Source: Clostridiales bacterium (GTDB taxonomy: Bacteria > Bacillota > Clostridia > Lachnospirales > Anaerotignaceae). Taken from it: DNA of 10,283 bases. The position numbers were made by a program, and so were the translations under genes. A model generated the notes under the pieces. It worked only from the letters and a program-made list of their open reading frames with translations, was not told where the DNA came from and searched no databases. Position 1 is the stretch's first letter; each line of letters opens with the position of its first letter. The stretch is taken from contig JAHZAW010000029.1 in the NCBI GenBank assembly GCA_019423725.1, forward strand, positions 90,257-100,539. Direction: 5' to 3'. Of this stretch, positions 1 through 6,473 are shown one piece after another.

Positions 1-347
1 ATGTACTCAAGGTTATGGTAAATGGCATGCGCCGTTCCCATGAACCAGTCGCCCATGTCTTCCCCGCCTTTGACGTGGGGAGCAAGTATAGTCACACCGC
101 CGTTTTTCCTGTCCAGATCCCAGGGTATGCCTATACCTATGTGCTGGTTGAGCATAAGCGGCTGATACTGTGTAAGTACGCCTACTGTATCGATGCCCGA
201 GTTGATACAGTTGCTCAGAGGAAAGTCAATTATCCTGTATTTGCCGCCGAATCTTACAGCAGGCTTCGCAGTATTTTTTGTAAGTATGCCAAGCCTGCTT
301 CCCTGACCTCCCGCAAGGAGTAAAGCCATAATTTCCTTACGTTCCAT
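1..347 (-). CDS. glgC: Glucose-1-phosphate adenylyltransferase (ADP-glucose pyrophosphorylase), N-terminal part
   Basis: GlgC makes ADP-glucose from ATP and glucose-1-phosphate, the committed step of bacterial glycogen synthesis in the cytoplasm. I translated the minus strand from the ATG at 347-345; 115 codons are visible before the left edge, against about 400 residues for the family, so the C-terminal two thirds lie outside. Visible landmarks are the nucleotide-binding loop LLAGGQGSRL (residues 10-19) and the block KPAVRFGGKYRIIDFPLSN (28-46), both diagnostic of the GlgC/GlgD family. The glycine-rich loop and the conserved Lys/Arg residues favour catalytic GlgC over the regulatory paralogue GlgD. 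A strong ribosome site GGGAGG lies 7 bases before the ATG, which fixes the start. It is divergent from murC. A glgD or other glycogen gene could follow beyond the edge, but this is inference. Identity is secure; only the paralogue choice has slight doubt. Confidence 0.93.
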   Translation of the reverse strand, partial: MERKEIMALLLAGGQGSRLGILTKNTAKPAVRFGGKYRIIDFPLSNCINSGIDTVGVLTQYQPLMLNQHIGIGIPWDLDRKNGGVTILAPHVKGGEDMGDWFMGTAHAIYHNLEY

Positions 348-387
348 AAAATCGCCTCCCATTTCAGCAGATTTATAATTTTTTTAA

Positions 388-409
388 ACATGATCCCCTT
401 AAATCATGT
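388..409. repeat. Short inverted repeat in the glgC leader
   Basis: ACATGAT (388-394) and ATCATGT (403-409) are perfect 7-base inverted arms separated by 8 bases. They lie about 40 bases upstream of the glgC start. They could form a weak RNA hairpin or be an operator for a dimeric regulator. No T-tract follows in either direction, so it is not a terminator. In DNA this AT-rich, chance is a serious alternative. Confidence 0.3.
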
Positions 410-531
410 GTATATCTATAAATATATAATGATATTACCATATTTTGATTAAATAAAAAATAGTATTATTTCACCAAAAAACTGTATAAAATTTTATCAG
501 TGGTTTTTATCCTTCTTATTCCATAATTCAG

Positions 532-560
532 TAGATTTTATCAAAACAATGTAGTATACT
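532..560 (+). promoter_or_regulatory. Candidate sigma-A promoter for murC
   Basis: The hexamer TATACT at 555-560 matches the -10 consensus at five of six positions. The hexamer 17 bases upstream (TAGATT, 532-537) is a poor -35. Transcription would start near 567 and leave a leader of roughly 75 bases before the murC ATG. A perfect TATAAT at 425-430 is an alternative with no recognisable -35 and a much longer leader. The whole 348-640 spacer is AT-rich, so chance -10 matches are expected. I could not settle on a glgC promoter on the other strand. Confidence 0.33.
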
Positions 561-570
561 CTTATCAGTA

Positions 571-592
571 TGTTACAGTTATATTACAGTAA
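571..592 (+). repeat. Tandem 11-base direct repeat upstream of murC
   Basis: TGTTACAGTTA (571-581) is followed directly by TATTACAGTAA (582-592); nine of eleven positions agree and both contain TTACAGT. A looser copy, TTATCAGTA (562-570), precedes them. The one-helical-turn period just downstream of the candidate murC start point would suit a DNA-binding regulator on one face of the helix. No regulator is identified from the motif. Confidence 0.4.
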
Positions 593-640
593 TTAATGAC
601 TTTAACCAAAAACAATACAGAATAGAGGAAGTAATAAAAA

Positions 641-2023
641 ATGAATATAAACCTAGATAACAGTTCCCAGCATATACATTTCATAGGAATAGGCGGAATA
701 AGCATGTCCGGTCTGGCTGAAATTCTTAATTATGAAGGCTTCATAATTTCAGGCTCAGATATTAAGGATACAGCCATCACTGACAGCCTGAAAAGCCAGG
801 GTATAAAGGTGGTCATCGGCCAGAAGGCGGAAAACATCACACCCGATACGGATATCGTCGTTTACACCGCCGCCGTAAAACATGACAACCCCGAAATACT
901 TGAGGCAGAAAAGCTGGGCATACCCGTCATCGAAAGGGCTACCCTCCTTGGTGCCATCATGGCAAGATACAAAAACAGCATAGCCGTATCAGGCACCCAT
1001 GGAAAAACTACGACCACTTCCATGATATCCGAGATAGTTATGGCAGCTGACCTGGACCCCACCATCACCGTTGGCGGCATCCTCAGGTCCATAGGCGGAA
1101 ACATCCGTGTGGGCTCATCGGATTTCTTTGTGGCTGAAGCCTGTGAGTATTTTGACAGTTTCCTTCATTTTAAACCCTATGTGGGAGTAGTCCTCACCAT
1201 CGATGCCGATCATCTGGATTACTTCAAAAATATAGAAAACATAAGACATTCATTCCATAAGTTCGCCGAAAACATTGCCGACGGCGGAGCCCTTGTCATA
1301 AATACGGAAATACCCAATTACACAGAAATAATAAAGGGACTTAAACCCAGGGTCATAACCTATGGAAGCCGTGACCGTTCAGCCGATGTAAGGGCTGAGG
1401 CCATATCTATCTCATCCACAGGCACATACAGCTTTGACATCTACTATCATGACAAACTGGACTGCCGAGTTTCATTAAAGGTGCCCGGAAGGCACAATGT
1501 GGACAATGCCCTTGCAGCCTTCGCAGCGGCCAAGGTATTTGAGATCGACAGCAGATATATAATCCAGGGTCTTGAAAACTACACCGGAACGGACAGACGT
1601 TTCCAGTACAAAGGAAAATTCAACGGTGTCACAGTTATAGATGACTATGCCCACCATCCCACAGAGGTTAAGGCTACCCTTGCGGCTGCCAAGAACATGG
1701 AAAAGAACAGGCTCTGGTGCGTATTCCAGCCCCATACCTATTCCAGGACTTATAACCTGCTCAAGGAATTTGCCGAAGCCTTTGATGATGCTGACAAGAT
1801 AATCGTTGCTGACATTTATGCAGCCAGGGAAAAGGATACGGGCCTTATAAATTCGTCAGTTCTTGTGGACGAGATCAAGCGCCATGGAAAAGACGCCGTA
1901 TATGTGGGAGATTTCCCGGCGATAAAGAAGTATATACAGCAAAACTGTACAGAGGGAGACCTGTTGATAACTATGGGTGCCGGAGATGTCTATTTAATAG
2001 GCGAAGACCTGGTAAAGGAATAA
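641..2023 (+). CDS. murC: UDP-N-acetylmuramate--L-alanine ligase
   Basis: MurC uses ATP in the cytoplasm to join L-alanine to UDP-MurNAc, the first of the Mur ligase steps that build the peptidoglycan stem peptide. The 460-residue protein has the expected three domains. The N-terminal UDP-binding fold has IHFIGIGGISMSGLAE (12-27). The central ATPase has the P-loop SGTHGKTT (117-124), with Lys122 as the nucleotide-binding lysine, and the EACEY segment near 166-170. The C-terminal domain carries PGRHNVDNALAA (282-293) and DDYAHHPTE (334-342), which are characteristic of MurC rather than MurD, MurE or MurF. The length is normal. The start is supported by AGAGGAA at 624-630, about 10 bases upstream. 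The gene stands alone here rather than in a division and cell-wall cluster. It ends before a strong terminator at 2121-2162 and converges on the membrane acyltransferase gene. Confidence 0.97.
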   Translation: MNINLDNSSQHIHFIGIGGISMSGLAEILNYEGFIISGSDIKDTAITDSLKSQGIKVVIGQKAENITPDTDIVVYTAAVKHDNPEILEAEKLGIPVIERATLLGAIMARYKNSIAVSGTHGKTTTTSMISEIVMAADLDPTITVGGILRSIGGNIRVGSSDFFVAEACEYFDSFLHFKPYVGVVLTIDADHLDYFKNIENIRHSFHKFAENIADGGALVINTEIPNYTEIIKGLKPRVITYGSRDRSADVRAEAISISSTGTYSFDIYYHDKLDCRVSLKVPGRHNVDNALAAFAAAKVFEIDSRYIIQGLENYTGTDRRFQYKGKFNGVTVIDDYAHHPTEVKATLAAAKNMEKNRLWCVFQPHTYSRTYNLLKEFAEAFDDADKIIVADIYAAREKDTGLINSSVLVDEIKRHGKDAVYVGDFPAIKKYIQQNCTEGDLLITMGAGDVYLIGEDLVKE

Positions 2024-2024
2024 G

Positions 2025-2067
2025 TTATCCACAATGTCCACAGAGTTATAAACAGATGTAATCAACA
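2025..2067 (+). promoter_or_regulatory. Run of DnaA-box-like 9-mers just after murC
   Basis: A perfect DnaA box TTATCCACA lies at 2025-2033, starting two bases past the murC stop codon. It is followed in the same orientation by ATGTCCACA (2034-2042, two mismatches), TTATAAACA (2046-2054, one mismatch to the TTATNCACA consensus) and TAATCAACA (2059-2067, two mismatches). A very AT-rich stretch (2068-2120) comes next. The pattern resembles a small DnaA-binding array. No dnaA or dnaN is in the window, so a titration or regulatory site is likelier than an origin, and the weaker copies may be chance. Confidence 0.4.
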
Positions 2068-2120
2068 TTTTTGTTTTGTCAACGCTTTTTCGTAAAAAAA
2101 ATATTTTCGTCATAAAGTAG

Positions 2121-2162
2121 AAAATACCGCCTTTGACACCCGTCAAAAGCGGTATTTTTATT
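2121..2162 (+). terminator. Rho-independent terminator of murC, probably bidirectional
   Basis: The arms AAAATACCGC (2121-2130) and GCGGTATTTT (2149-2158) pair perfectly. Inside them TTTGAC pairs with GTCAAA after one mismatched position, closing on a four-base loop. T-rich sequence follows on the plus strand. Read on the minus strand the same stem is followed by TTTTCTACTTT, so it could also stop the operon that ends at 2277. Confidence 0.9.
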
Positions 2163-2276
2163 TAATCTGACAAAACAATTTTTACGATTTCCACGGAATA
2201 AACAGATATTTGGCGGTAATTTTGTTTTTGCCGGTCCTAACCCCATTTATGGTGGTTTTCGCTGTCCACAAGGTTT

Positions 2277-3308
2277 TCAACACCCACTTTTATGCATTTT
2301 CCGACGTTTTATGCAGTCGTACGCTCCCCAGAGCACAAATGCTCCTCCGTAGCAGAACACCAGTCTCATAAGGAGCAATACCCCCTGGGAGCCTATGCCG
2401 TACATACCCGCCGCATAGTCTATATAATAGATAAAAAGGCAGTGGGAAAGGTAAATATTATAGCTCTGGCGGTTGATAAGGGCAAAAACAGGGTTATCCA
2501 CAATTTTGCCGGTTTTCCACATGGAAAGTGTGAAAATAAACAATATGGCCAGTGAACAATAAAGTATGTGGATATTTTCAAGGCCCCTCACCTGCATAAC
2601 TCCCCTGGAATTCATGAGGGACAGTCCAGCATCCAAAATGGCTGTGGCCGCAAAAAGCACAGTTATCTTAAGGGCGTTACCCTTTATGAAATCCACAAAG
2701 GCTCTGTAATGCTTTCCTGCATAACATCCGCATATCCAGTAAAATATGTATTTTAAAAATATCCTGTCGTTATAGGCATATCCAGCCGCCAGATACTGGC
2801 CGAAAATTATCATCACCACGAGGGATATGGGGATAAGTATGACGGCCCTTATATTTTTTACCATCACCATCCACAGGGGCATAAGCACATAAAACTGTAT
2901 TATGACCACCACAAAATAAAAATGGCTTATCATATCTCCCCTAAACAAATACCCCGCCATCTCCGGCACGAAGGATGCCGGATCAAAAATAAAGTATCCC
3001 AGGGGTATAAGGGCAAAGTAATATATCAGATTCCATAAAATATAGGGCAGTATGACTGTCTTTATCCTGGAGAGCAGAAACTGGCCGTAATCCAGTTTTT
3101 TATTTTCATATTTCATGAAATACTTTAATGCGCTCAAAAAAATAAAGCCCTGAACTACAAAAGACGCCAGTCTCCACGGTATGAACACCGCAGCATACTG
3201 GAGGCTTTCTCTGTTCAAAGCTCCTACTGCCTTTGAAAGTATATGAATGAGCATAACAAGGAGACATAAACCCACATTAGCAAAATTTATTTCCCTTCGT
3301 TTCTCCAT
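2277..3308 (-). CDS. Integral-membrane acyltransferase, family 3 (OafA/YrhL-like)
   Basis: This is probably a membrane O-acyltransferase that moves an acetyl or similar group onto a cell-envelope or exported sugar; the acceptor cannot be told. The 343-residue protein is mostly hydrophobic, with about ten likely membrane segments. It fits the Acyl_transf_3 pattern: REINFANVGL at the N-terminus (5-14), a histidine in the first membrane helix (His22), RIKTVILPYILW (81-92) after a basic loop, and SYNIYLSH (282-289) in the last part. There is no extra C-terminal SGNH domain, so this is the short membrane-only type. It is last in the murA operon: GAGGGG overlaps the rlmH stop codon and the start follows rlmH by 10 bases, which suggests coupled translation. 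Two DnaA-box-like 9-mers fall inside its coding sequence (2494-2521). Family call is confident, substrate unknown. Confidence 0.85.
   Translation of the reverse strand: MEKRREINFANVGLCLLVMLIHILSKAVGALNRESLQYAAVFIPWRLASFVVQGFIFLSALKYFMKYENKKLDYGQFLLSRIKTVILPYILWNLIYYFALIPLGYFIFDPASFVPEMAGYLFRGDMISHFYFVVVIIQFYVLMPLWMVMVKNIRAVILIPISLVVMIIFGQYLAAGYAYNDRIFLKYIFYWICGCYAGKHYRAFVDFIKGNALKITVLFAATAILDAGLSLMNSRGVMQVRGLENIHILYCSLAILFIFTLSMWKTGKIVDNPVFALINRQSYNIYLSHCLFIYYIDYAAGMYGIGSQGVLLLMRLVFCYGGAFVLWGAYDCIKRRKMHKSGC
2494..2521 (+). promoter_or_regulatory. Pair of DnaA-box-like sites inside the acyltransferase gene
   Basis: TTATCCACA (2494-2502, perfect) and TTTTCCACA (2513-2521, one mismatch) are in the same orientation, 19 bases apart start to start. 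They lie on the non-coding strand of the acyltransferase gene. A weaker CTGTCCACA occurs at 2262-2270. With the run at 2025-2067 they make a loose cluster over about 500 bases. Coding constraint could produce them by chance. Confidence 0.3.
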
Positions 3309-3318
3309 TTGTATCCCC

Positions 3319-3798
3319 TCATTTATGGTATGGCTCGTTTTTCATTATTTTAACGGCACGGTAAAACTGTTCCAGAAGTATGACCCTCATCATCTGATGG
3401 GGGAATGTCATTTTTGAAAAGCTCAGCTTATAGTCGGCCCTGTCCAGCACCTCTTTTGAAAGCCCCAAAGAACCGCCTATGACAAATACTATATGGCCCG
3501 CTCCCCTGACCATACGCTCATTCAAAAACTCCGAAAGCTCCTCGGACCCCAGCATCTTTCCATTGATGGCAAGGGCTATGACATAGTCTCCGTCCTTTAT
3601 GTTTTTGAGTATCCTTGCGCCTTCGTTCCTCTTGACTATATCTTCCTCAGCCGCGCTCAAGGTCTCCGGCGCCTTCTCATCGGCCACCTCTATTATATCC
3701 AGCTTTACATATTTGCTCAGCCTCTTGGAATATTCCTCAATGGCTGCCTGCCAGTATTTTTCCTTGAGCCTTCCGACTCCTATGACCGTTACCTTCAT
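3319..3798 (-). CDS. rlmH: 23S rRNA (pseudouridine1915-N3)-methyltransferase
   Basis: RlmH methylates N3 of pseudouridine 1915 in helix 69 of 23S rRNA, using S-adenosylmethionine, on assembled 70S ribosomes. It is a small SPOUT (trefoil-knot) methyltransferase. The cofactor-site motif GGSLGL is at 108-113, then the conserved block FSKMTFPHQMMR (127-138), EQFYRA (143-148) and the family-typical C-terminus PYHK. I start at the ATG at 3798-3796. This gives exactly 159 residues, the usual family length, with AGGAGA six bases upstream. A TTG directly before it (3801-3799) would sit too close to that site. Downstream, its stop overlaps the ribosome site of the acyltransferase gene. Co-transcription with upstream walJ is likely, although a 245-base gap separates them. 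Pairing with walJ is common in Firmicutes. Confidence 0.96.
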   Translation of the reverse strand: MKVTVIGVGRLKEKYWQAAIEEYSKRLSKYVKLDIIEVADEKAPETLSAAEEDIVKRNEGARILKNIKDGDYVIALAINGKMLGSEELSEFLNERMVRGAGHIVFVIGGSLGLSKEVLDRADYKLSFSKMTFPHQMMRVILLEQFYRAVKIMKNEPYHK

Positions 3799-3813
3799 CA
3801 AATTTCTCCTGCC

Positions 3814-4044
3814 TTAAGCTCTAAAGCCCTTTAAACATCTCCTCTGCCCTGACCCTCTGCCTTGACGGCCATCTGACACAGCACCCAAGCCCCTGGCAAA
3901 GTCCCGCGCATCATGCCGGCGGTCACGCCAGTCCATCGTCTTTGATACCCCATAAGTCTGGCCAAGGTGCTGCCAAGACTCAATTTGATCCTGTCCCGCA
4001 GTCCACGGGCGGCACATAAACGTCCTAAGCCAGGCAGATATCAT
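3814..4044 (-). CDS. Doubtful small ORF between walJ and rlmH
   Basis: I recognise no family in this 76-residue reading frame. In its favour, the ATG at 4044-4042 overlaps the walJ stop codon in the arrangement TGATG, which is typical of translational coupling, and the frame fills nearly the whole walJ-rlmH gap. Against it, the product is unusually rich in Arg, Trp, Gly and Gln, has no hydrophobic core pattern, membrane segment or motif, and uses codons unlike its neighbours. A second frame of the same strand is also open over most of the region. The stretch is GC-rich and G-skewed on the operon strand, unlike the AT-rich spacers elsewhere. It may be a decayed gene, an RNA leader for rlmH or plain spacer. 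I lean against a real protein. Confidence 0.22.
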   Translation of the reverse strand: MISAWLRTFMCRPWTAGQDQIESWQHLGQTYGVSKTMDWRDRRHDARDFARGLGAVSDGRQGRGSGQRRCLKGFRA

Positions 4045-4838
4045 CAAAGCTCTATCATCCTGCTGTTGGAATATCTTGAGGCCATATCCAGGTCAAGATG
4101 TTTTCCGACCTTTATATTATTGTCTTCCAGTATCCTGTCCACGGTCTCATAGGCAAGATGGGGCTCATTGTTTTCATTGCTCAAATGTCCAAGAAAAACA
4201 TATTTCAGTCTTCCGCTCATTATCTCTCCAAGGGCCTCTCCGGCACTGACATTGGAAAGATGTCCCCTGTCTCCCATTATCCTCTGTTTAAGGGGCCAGG
4301 GATAACTTCCGTGCTTGAGCATGTCCAGGTCGTGGTTGGACTCCAGCAAAAGCACGTCCGAATCATATATGTTCTCCTTTACCTTGGGGGTTGCCCAGCC
4401 TATATCCGTGGCGACCGTCAGCTTCCTGCTCTCCGTAAATACGCAGTAGGCCACCGGCTCTATGGTGTCATGGGGTATGGCAAAGGGCTTTACGCACAGA
4501 TCGCCTAAAACCATCATACTGTCCGGGTATACATACCTTACGTTCTCAGGAGCGAAATCACCCACCTGTTTACCTATGCCCTGCCATGTTCCCGGTGTGG
4601 CATATACCGGTATGTTATACTTCCTTGAAAGCACTCCCGCTCCCTTTATATGGTCTATGTGCTCATGGGTTATGAAAACTGCGTCTATATCCTCAGGCTC
4701 AACGCCTATCTGTCTTATGTGCTCTACTATCTGTTTGCAGCTTACGCCCGCATCAATCAAAATGTGGGTGTTTCCGTTACATATGTAAGTACTGTTCCCA
4801 CTGCTTCCGCTCACAAGCGGACAAAACTTTACATTCAT
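4044..4838 (-). CDS. walJ: MBL-fold metallohydrolase WalJ (YycJ family)
   Basis: WalJ/YycJ is a cytoplasmic metallo-beta-lactamase-fold protein, probably a 5'-3' nuclease, linked in Firmicutes to the WalRK cell-wall regulon and to coordination of division with replication. The 264-residue length matches B. subtilis WalJ. It shows SGSSGNS at 10-16, LIDAG at 27-31, the zinc motif THEHIDH at 57-63, a histidine in IPHD (121-124), the metal-bridging aspartate in TDIG (144-147), and GHLSN twice (192-196 and 217-221), the second supplying the late metal histidine. All expected metal ligands seem present. It starts 22 bases after the murA stop and so is in the same operon. The ribosome site (GGTGGGTG) is weak, suggesting dependence on upstream translation. 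No walRK genes are in the window, so the symbol rests on the family and on the rlmH neighbour. Confidence 0.9.
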   Translation of the reverse strand: MNVKFCPLVSGSSGNSTYICNGNTHILIDAGVSCKQIVEHIRQIGVEPEDIDAVFITHEHIDHIKGAGVLSRKYNIPVYATPGTWQGIGKQVGDFAPENVRYVYPDSMMVLGDLCVKPFAIPHDTIEPVAYCVFTESRKLTVATDIGWATPKVKENIYDSDVLLLESNHDLDMLKHGSYPWPLKQRIMGDRGHLSNVSAGEALGEIMSGRLKYVFLGHLSNENNEPHLAYETVDRILEDNNIKVGKHLDLDMASRYSNSRMIEL

Positions 4839-4860
4839 AACTTAAACACCCACCATCATT

Positions 4861-6117
4861 TTAAAATTCAACTCTTTTTATATCTGCTCCCAGGGCCGAA
4901 AGTTTTGCCTCTATATCTTCATAGCCTCTGTCAATGTATTTTATGTTATCTATTATGGTCGTTCCTTCCGCAAAAAGACCGGCAACGACCATGGCAGCTC
5001 CTGCCCTCAGGTCTGTGGCAGCTACCTTCGCTCCCTTAAGGGTCTTTACGCCCTCAATCATGGCTACCCTTGATTCAACTGTTATTTTTGCGCCCAGCTG
5101 TCTGAGCTCGTCAACATACTGATATCTGTTGTCCCATACGTTCTCCGTAACGACGCTTATGCCGTCGCATACGCTCAAAAGCGCTGTCATCTGAGGCTGA
5201 AGATCCGTGGGGAATCCAGGATAACTCATGGTCTTTATGTTTGAACACTGGAGCCTTCCATCCGCCATGACCCTTATGCTGTCATCATGCTTTTCGATCT
5301 TGGCGCCCATTTCAGCCAGTTTAGCCGTAAGTGAATCCATATGTTTGGGGATTATGTTCCTTACGGTAACATCTCCTCCCGCTATGGCAGCGGCTATCAT
5401 ATATGTTCCAGCCTCTATCTGGTCGGGGATTATGGTATATTCGGCACTGTGGAGTTTTTCCACGCCCTTTATCCTTATGATATCCGTTCCCGCGCCCTTG
5501 ATATTGGCTCCCATCATATTGAGGAAGTTGGCCGTATCAACGACATGGGGCTCCTTTGCAGCGTTTTCGATTATGGTAGTGCCCTCTGCCATGCTGGCAG
5601 CAAGCATTATGTTTATGGTCGCTCCGACACTTACCTGGTCCATGTATATCTGGGCTCCTGTAAGCCTCTCAGCGCTCACCTTTACTATACCGTTTGACAC
5701 TTCCACATCGGCTCCGAGAAGTTTGAAGCCCTTAAGATGAAGGTCAATGGGTCTTGTACCGAAATTACATCCTCCGGGAAGGGCCACCTCAGCCTTTTTA
5801 TATCTTCCCAAAAGCGCTCCCAGAAGATAGTATGACGCGCGTATTTTCTTAACTTCTTCAAAAGCCGCGCAGTTCGTTATGTCGCCTGTGCTGTCAACTC
5901 TTAATGTATGTTTGTCAATATACTCGCAAACAGCTCCCATTTTATTCAGTGTCGTACGAAGACTTTCCACGTCCTCGATACTGGGCAGATTTTCGATTAT
6001 GCATATCCCGTCCGCCATGATGGCCGCGGGTATTATCGCAACCGCCGCATTTTTGGCACCGCTGATAAAAACTTCTCCATTGAGCCGTTTACCGCCGGTA
6101 ATAACTAACTTTTCCAT
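4861..6117 (-). CDS. murA: UDP-N-acetylglucosamine 1-carboxyvinyltransferase
   Basis: MurA transfers enolpyruvate from phosphoenolpyruvate to UDP-GlcNAc, the first committed step of peptidoglycan synthesis, in the cytoplasm; it is the fosfomycin target. The frame opens further upstream, to 6165, but I take the ATG at 6117-6115. It gives 418 residues, the usual length, and begins with the family-typical MEKLVITGG; a GGGAGG ribosome site lies about 12 bases before it, inside the longer frame. Key residues are present: Lys22 and Asn23 in SGAKN, the catalytic cysteine Cys117 in GGCNFGTRPID (equivalent to E. coli Cys115, so fosfomycin-sensitive chemistry is expected), and the general base Asp305 in FPTDLQPQ. 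Many Firmicutes carry two MurA paralogues; which one this is cannot be settled here. It is first in the operon with walJ, rlmH and the acyltransferase. Confidence 0.96.
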   Translation of the reverse strand: MEKLVITGGKRLNGEVFISGAKNAAVAIIPAAIMADGICIIENLPSIEDVESLRTTLNKMGAVCEYIDKHTLRVDSTGDITNCAAFEEVKKIRASYYLLGALLGRYKKAEVALPGGCNFGTRPIDLHLKGFKLLGADVEVSNGIVKVSAERLTGAQIYMDQVSVGATINIMLAASMAEGTTIIENAAKEPHVVDTANFLNMMGANIKGAGTDIIRIKGVEKLHSAEYTIIPDQIEAGTYMIAAAIAGGDVTVRNIIPKHMDSLTAKLAEMGAKIEKHDDSIRVMADGRLQCSNIKTMSYPGFPTDLQPQMTALLSVCDGISVVTENVWDNRYQYVDELRQLGAKITVESRVAMIEGVKTLKGAKVAATDLRAGAAMVVAGLFAEGTTIIDNIKYIDRGYEDIEAKLSALGADIKRVEF

Positions 6118-6151
6118 ATAAGCTGAAAGCCTCCCAATATATCTCATAAAA

Positions 6152-6178
6152 GCAGTTCGCCCCAAAAAGCAGAACTGC
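6152..6178 (-). promoter_or_regulatory. Hairpin in the murA leader
   Basis: GCAGTTC (6152-6158) and GAACTGC (6172-6178) are perfect 7-base inverted arms around a 13-base centre. In the murA transcript the stem ends about 35 bases before the start codon and is followed by TTTTATG, so it looks like a weak terminator or attenuator. It could equally be a DNA operator. It matches no riboswitch or T-box consensus I know. Confidence 0.4.
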
Positions 6179-6206
6179 CCATAATTAATCTATTTTATAA
6201 TATGGT

Positions 6207-6235
6207 ATTATAACACCAAAATTTTAACTAGAAAA
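6207..6235 (-). promoter_or_regulatory. Extended -10 promoter for the murA operon
   Basis: On the minus strand TGTTATAAT spans 6215-6207. It is a perfect TATAAT with the TGn extension that offsets a weak -35. The hexamer 17 bases upstream is TTTTCT (6235-6230), a poor -35. The predicted start near 6200 gives a leader of about 80 bases containing the hairpin at 6152-6178. Confidence 0.55.
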
Positions 6236-6379
6236 GCATTTTTTCTTTATATTCCAACATTTATAATAAAAATATGTAAACCTGGCATATATTTTCCTTC
6301 GGGACGGGTATGTTTGATAGTTTTTTAGTTAAATACCTTTGATTTATAACACCTTTTTAGTACATGTCTTTTTTAATTA

Positions 6380-6408
6380 TAGCGCAGTATGTGAAAAACG
6401 TATATAAT
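6380..6408 (+). promoter_or_regulatory. Candidate promoter for truA
   Basis: A perfect TATAAT lies at 6403-6408, about 65 bases before the truA start, but the hexamer 17 bases upstream (TAGCGC) bears no resemblance to a -35. The surrounding 6181-6460 sequence is AT-rich and I see no other structure in it. The position is plausible; the evidence is one hexamer. Confidence 0.3.
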
Positions 6409-6473
6409 AAAACTCTAAATAATAGTAAACTGATAGTAAAATACGATCCTAAATATCAAAAGAGGGTGACAAC

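Noticed and set aside
15..323. 102-residue plus-strand frame at the left edge
   Set aside because: Antisense shadow of glgC, whose translation on the other strand is unmistakable.
2024..2276. Chromosomal origin of replication
   Set aside because: Only one perfect DnaA box is present, no dnaA or dnaN is adjacent, and the AT-rich part coincides with an ordinary convergent terminator region.
3799..3801. TTG as the rlmH start
   Set aside because: It lies only three or four bases from AGGAGA, while the ATG right after it has good spacing and gives the usual 159 residues.
5228..5740. 170-residue plus-strand frame opposite murA
   Set aside because: Shadow of the murA coding strand: it lies wholly within a gene with all its catalytic residues, has no ribosome site, and gives a repetitive hydrophobic product.
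6118..6165. Longer murA start adding 16 residues
   Set aside because: The only good ribosome site lies inside this extension, and the shorter form matches the usual 418 residues and N-terminus.
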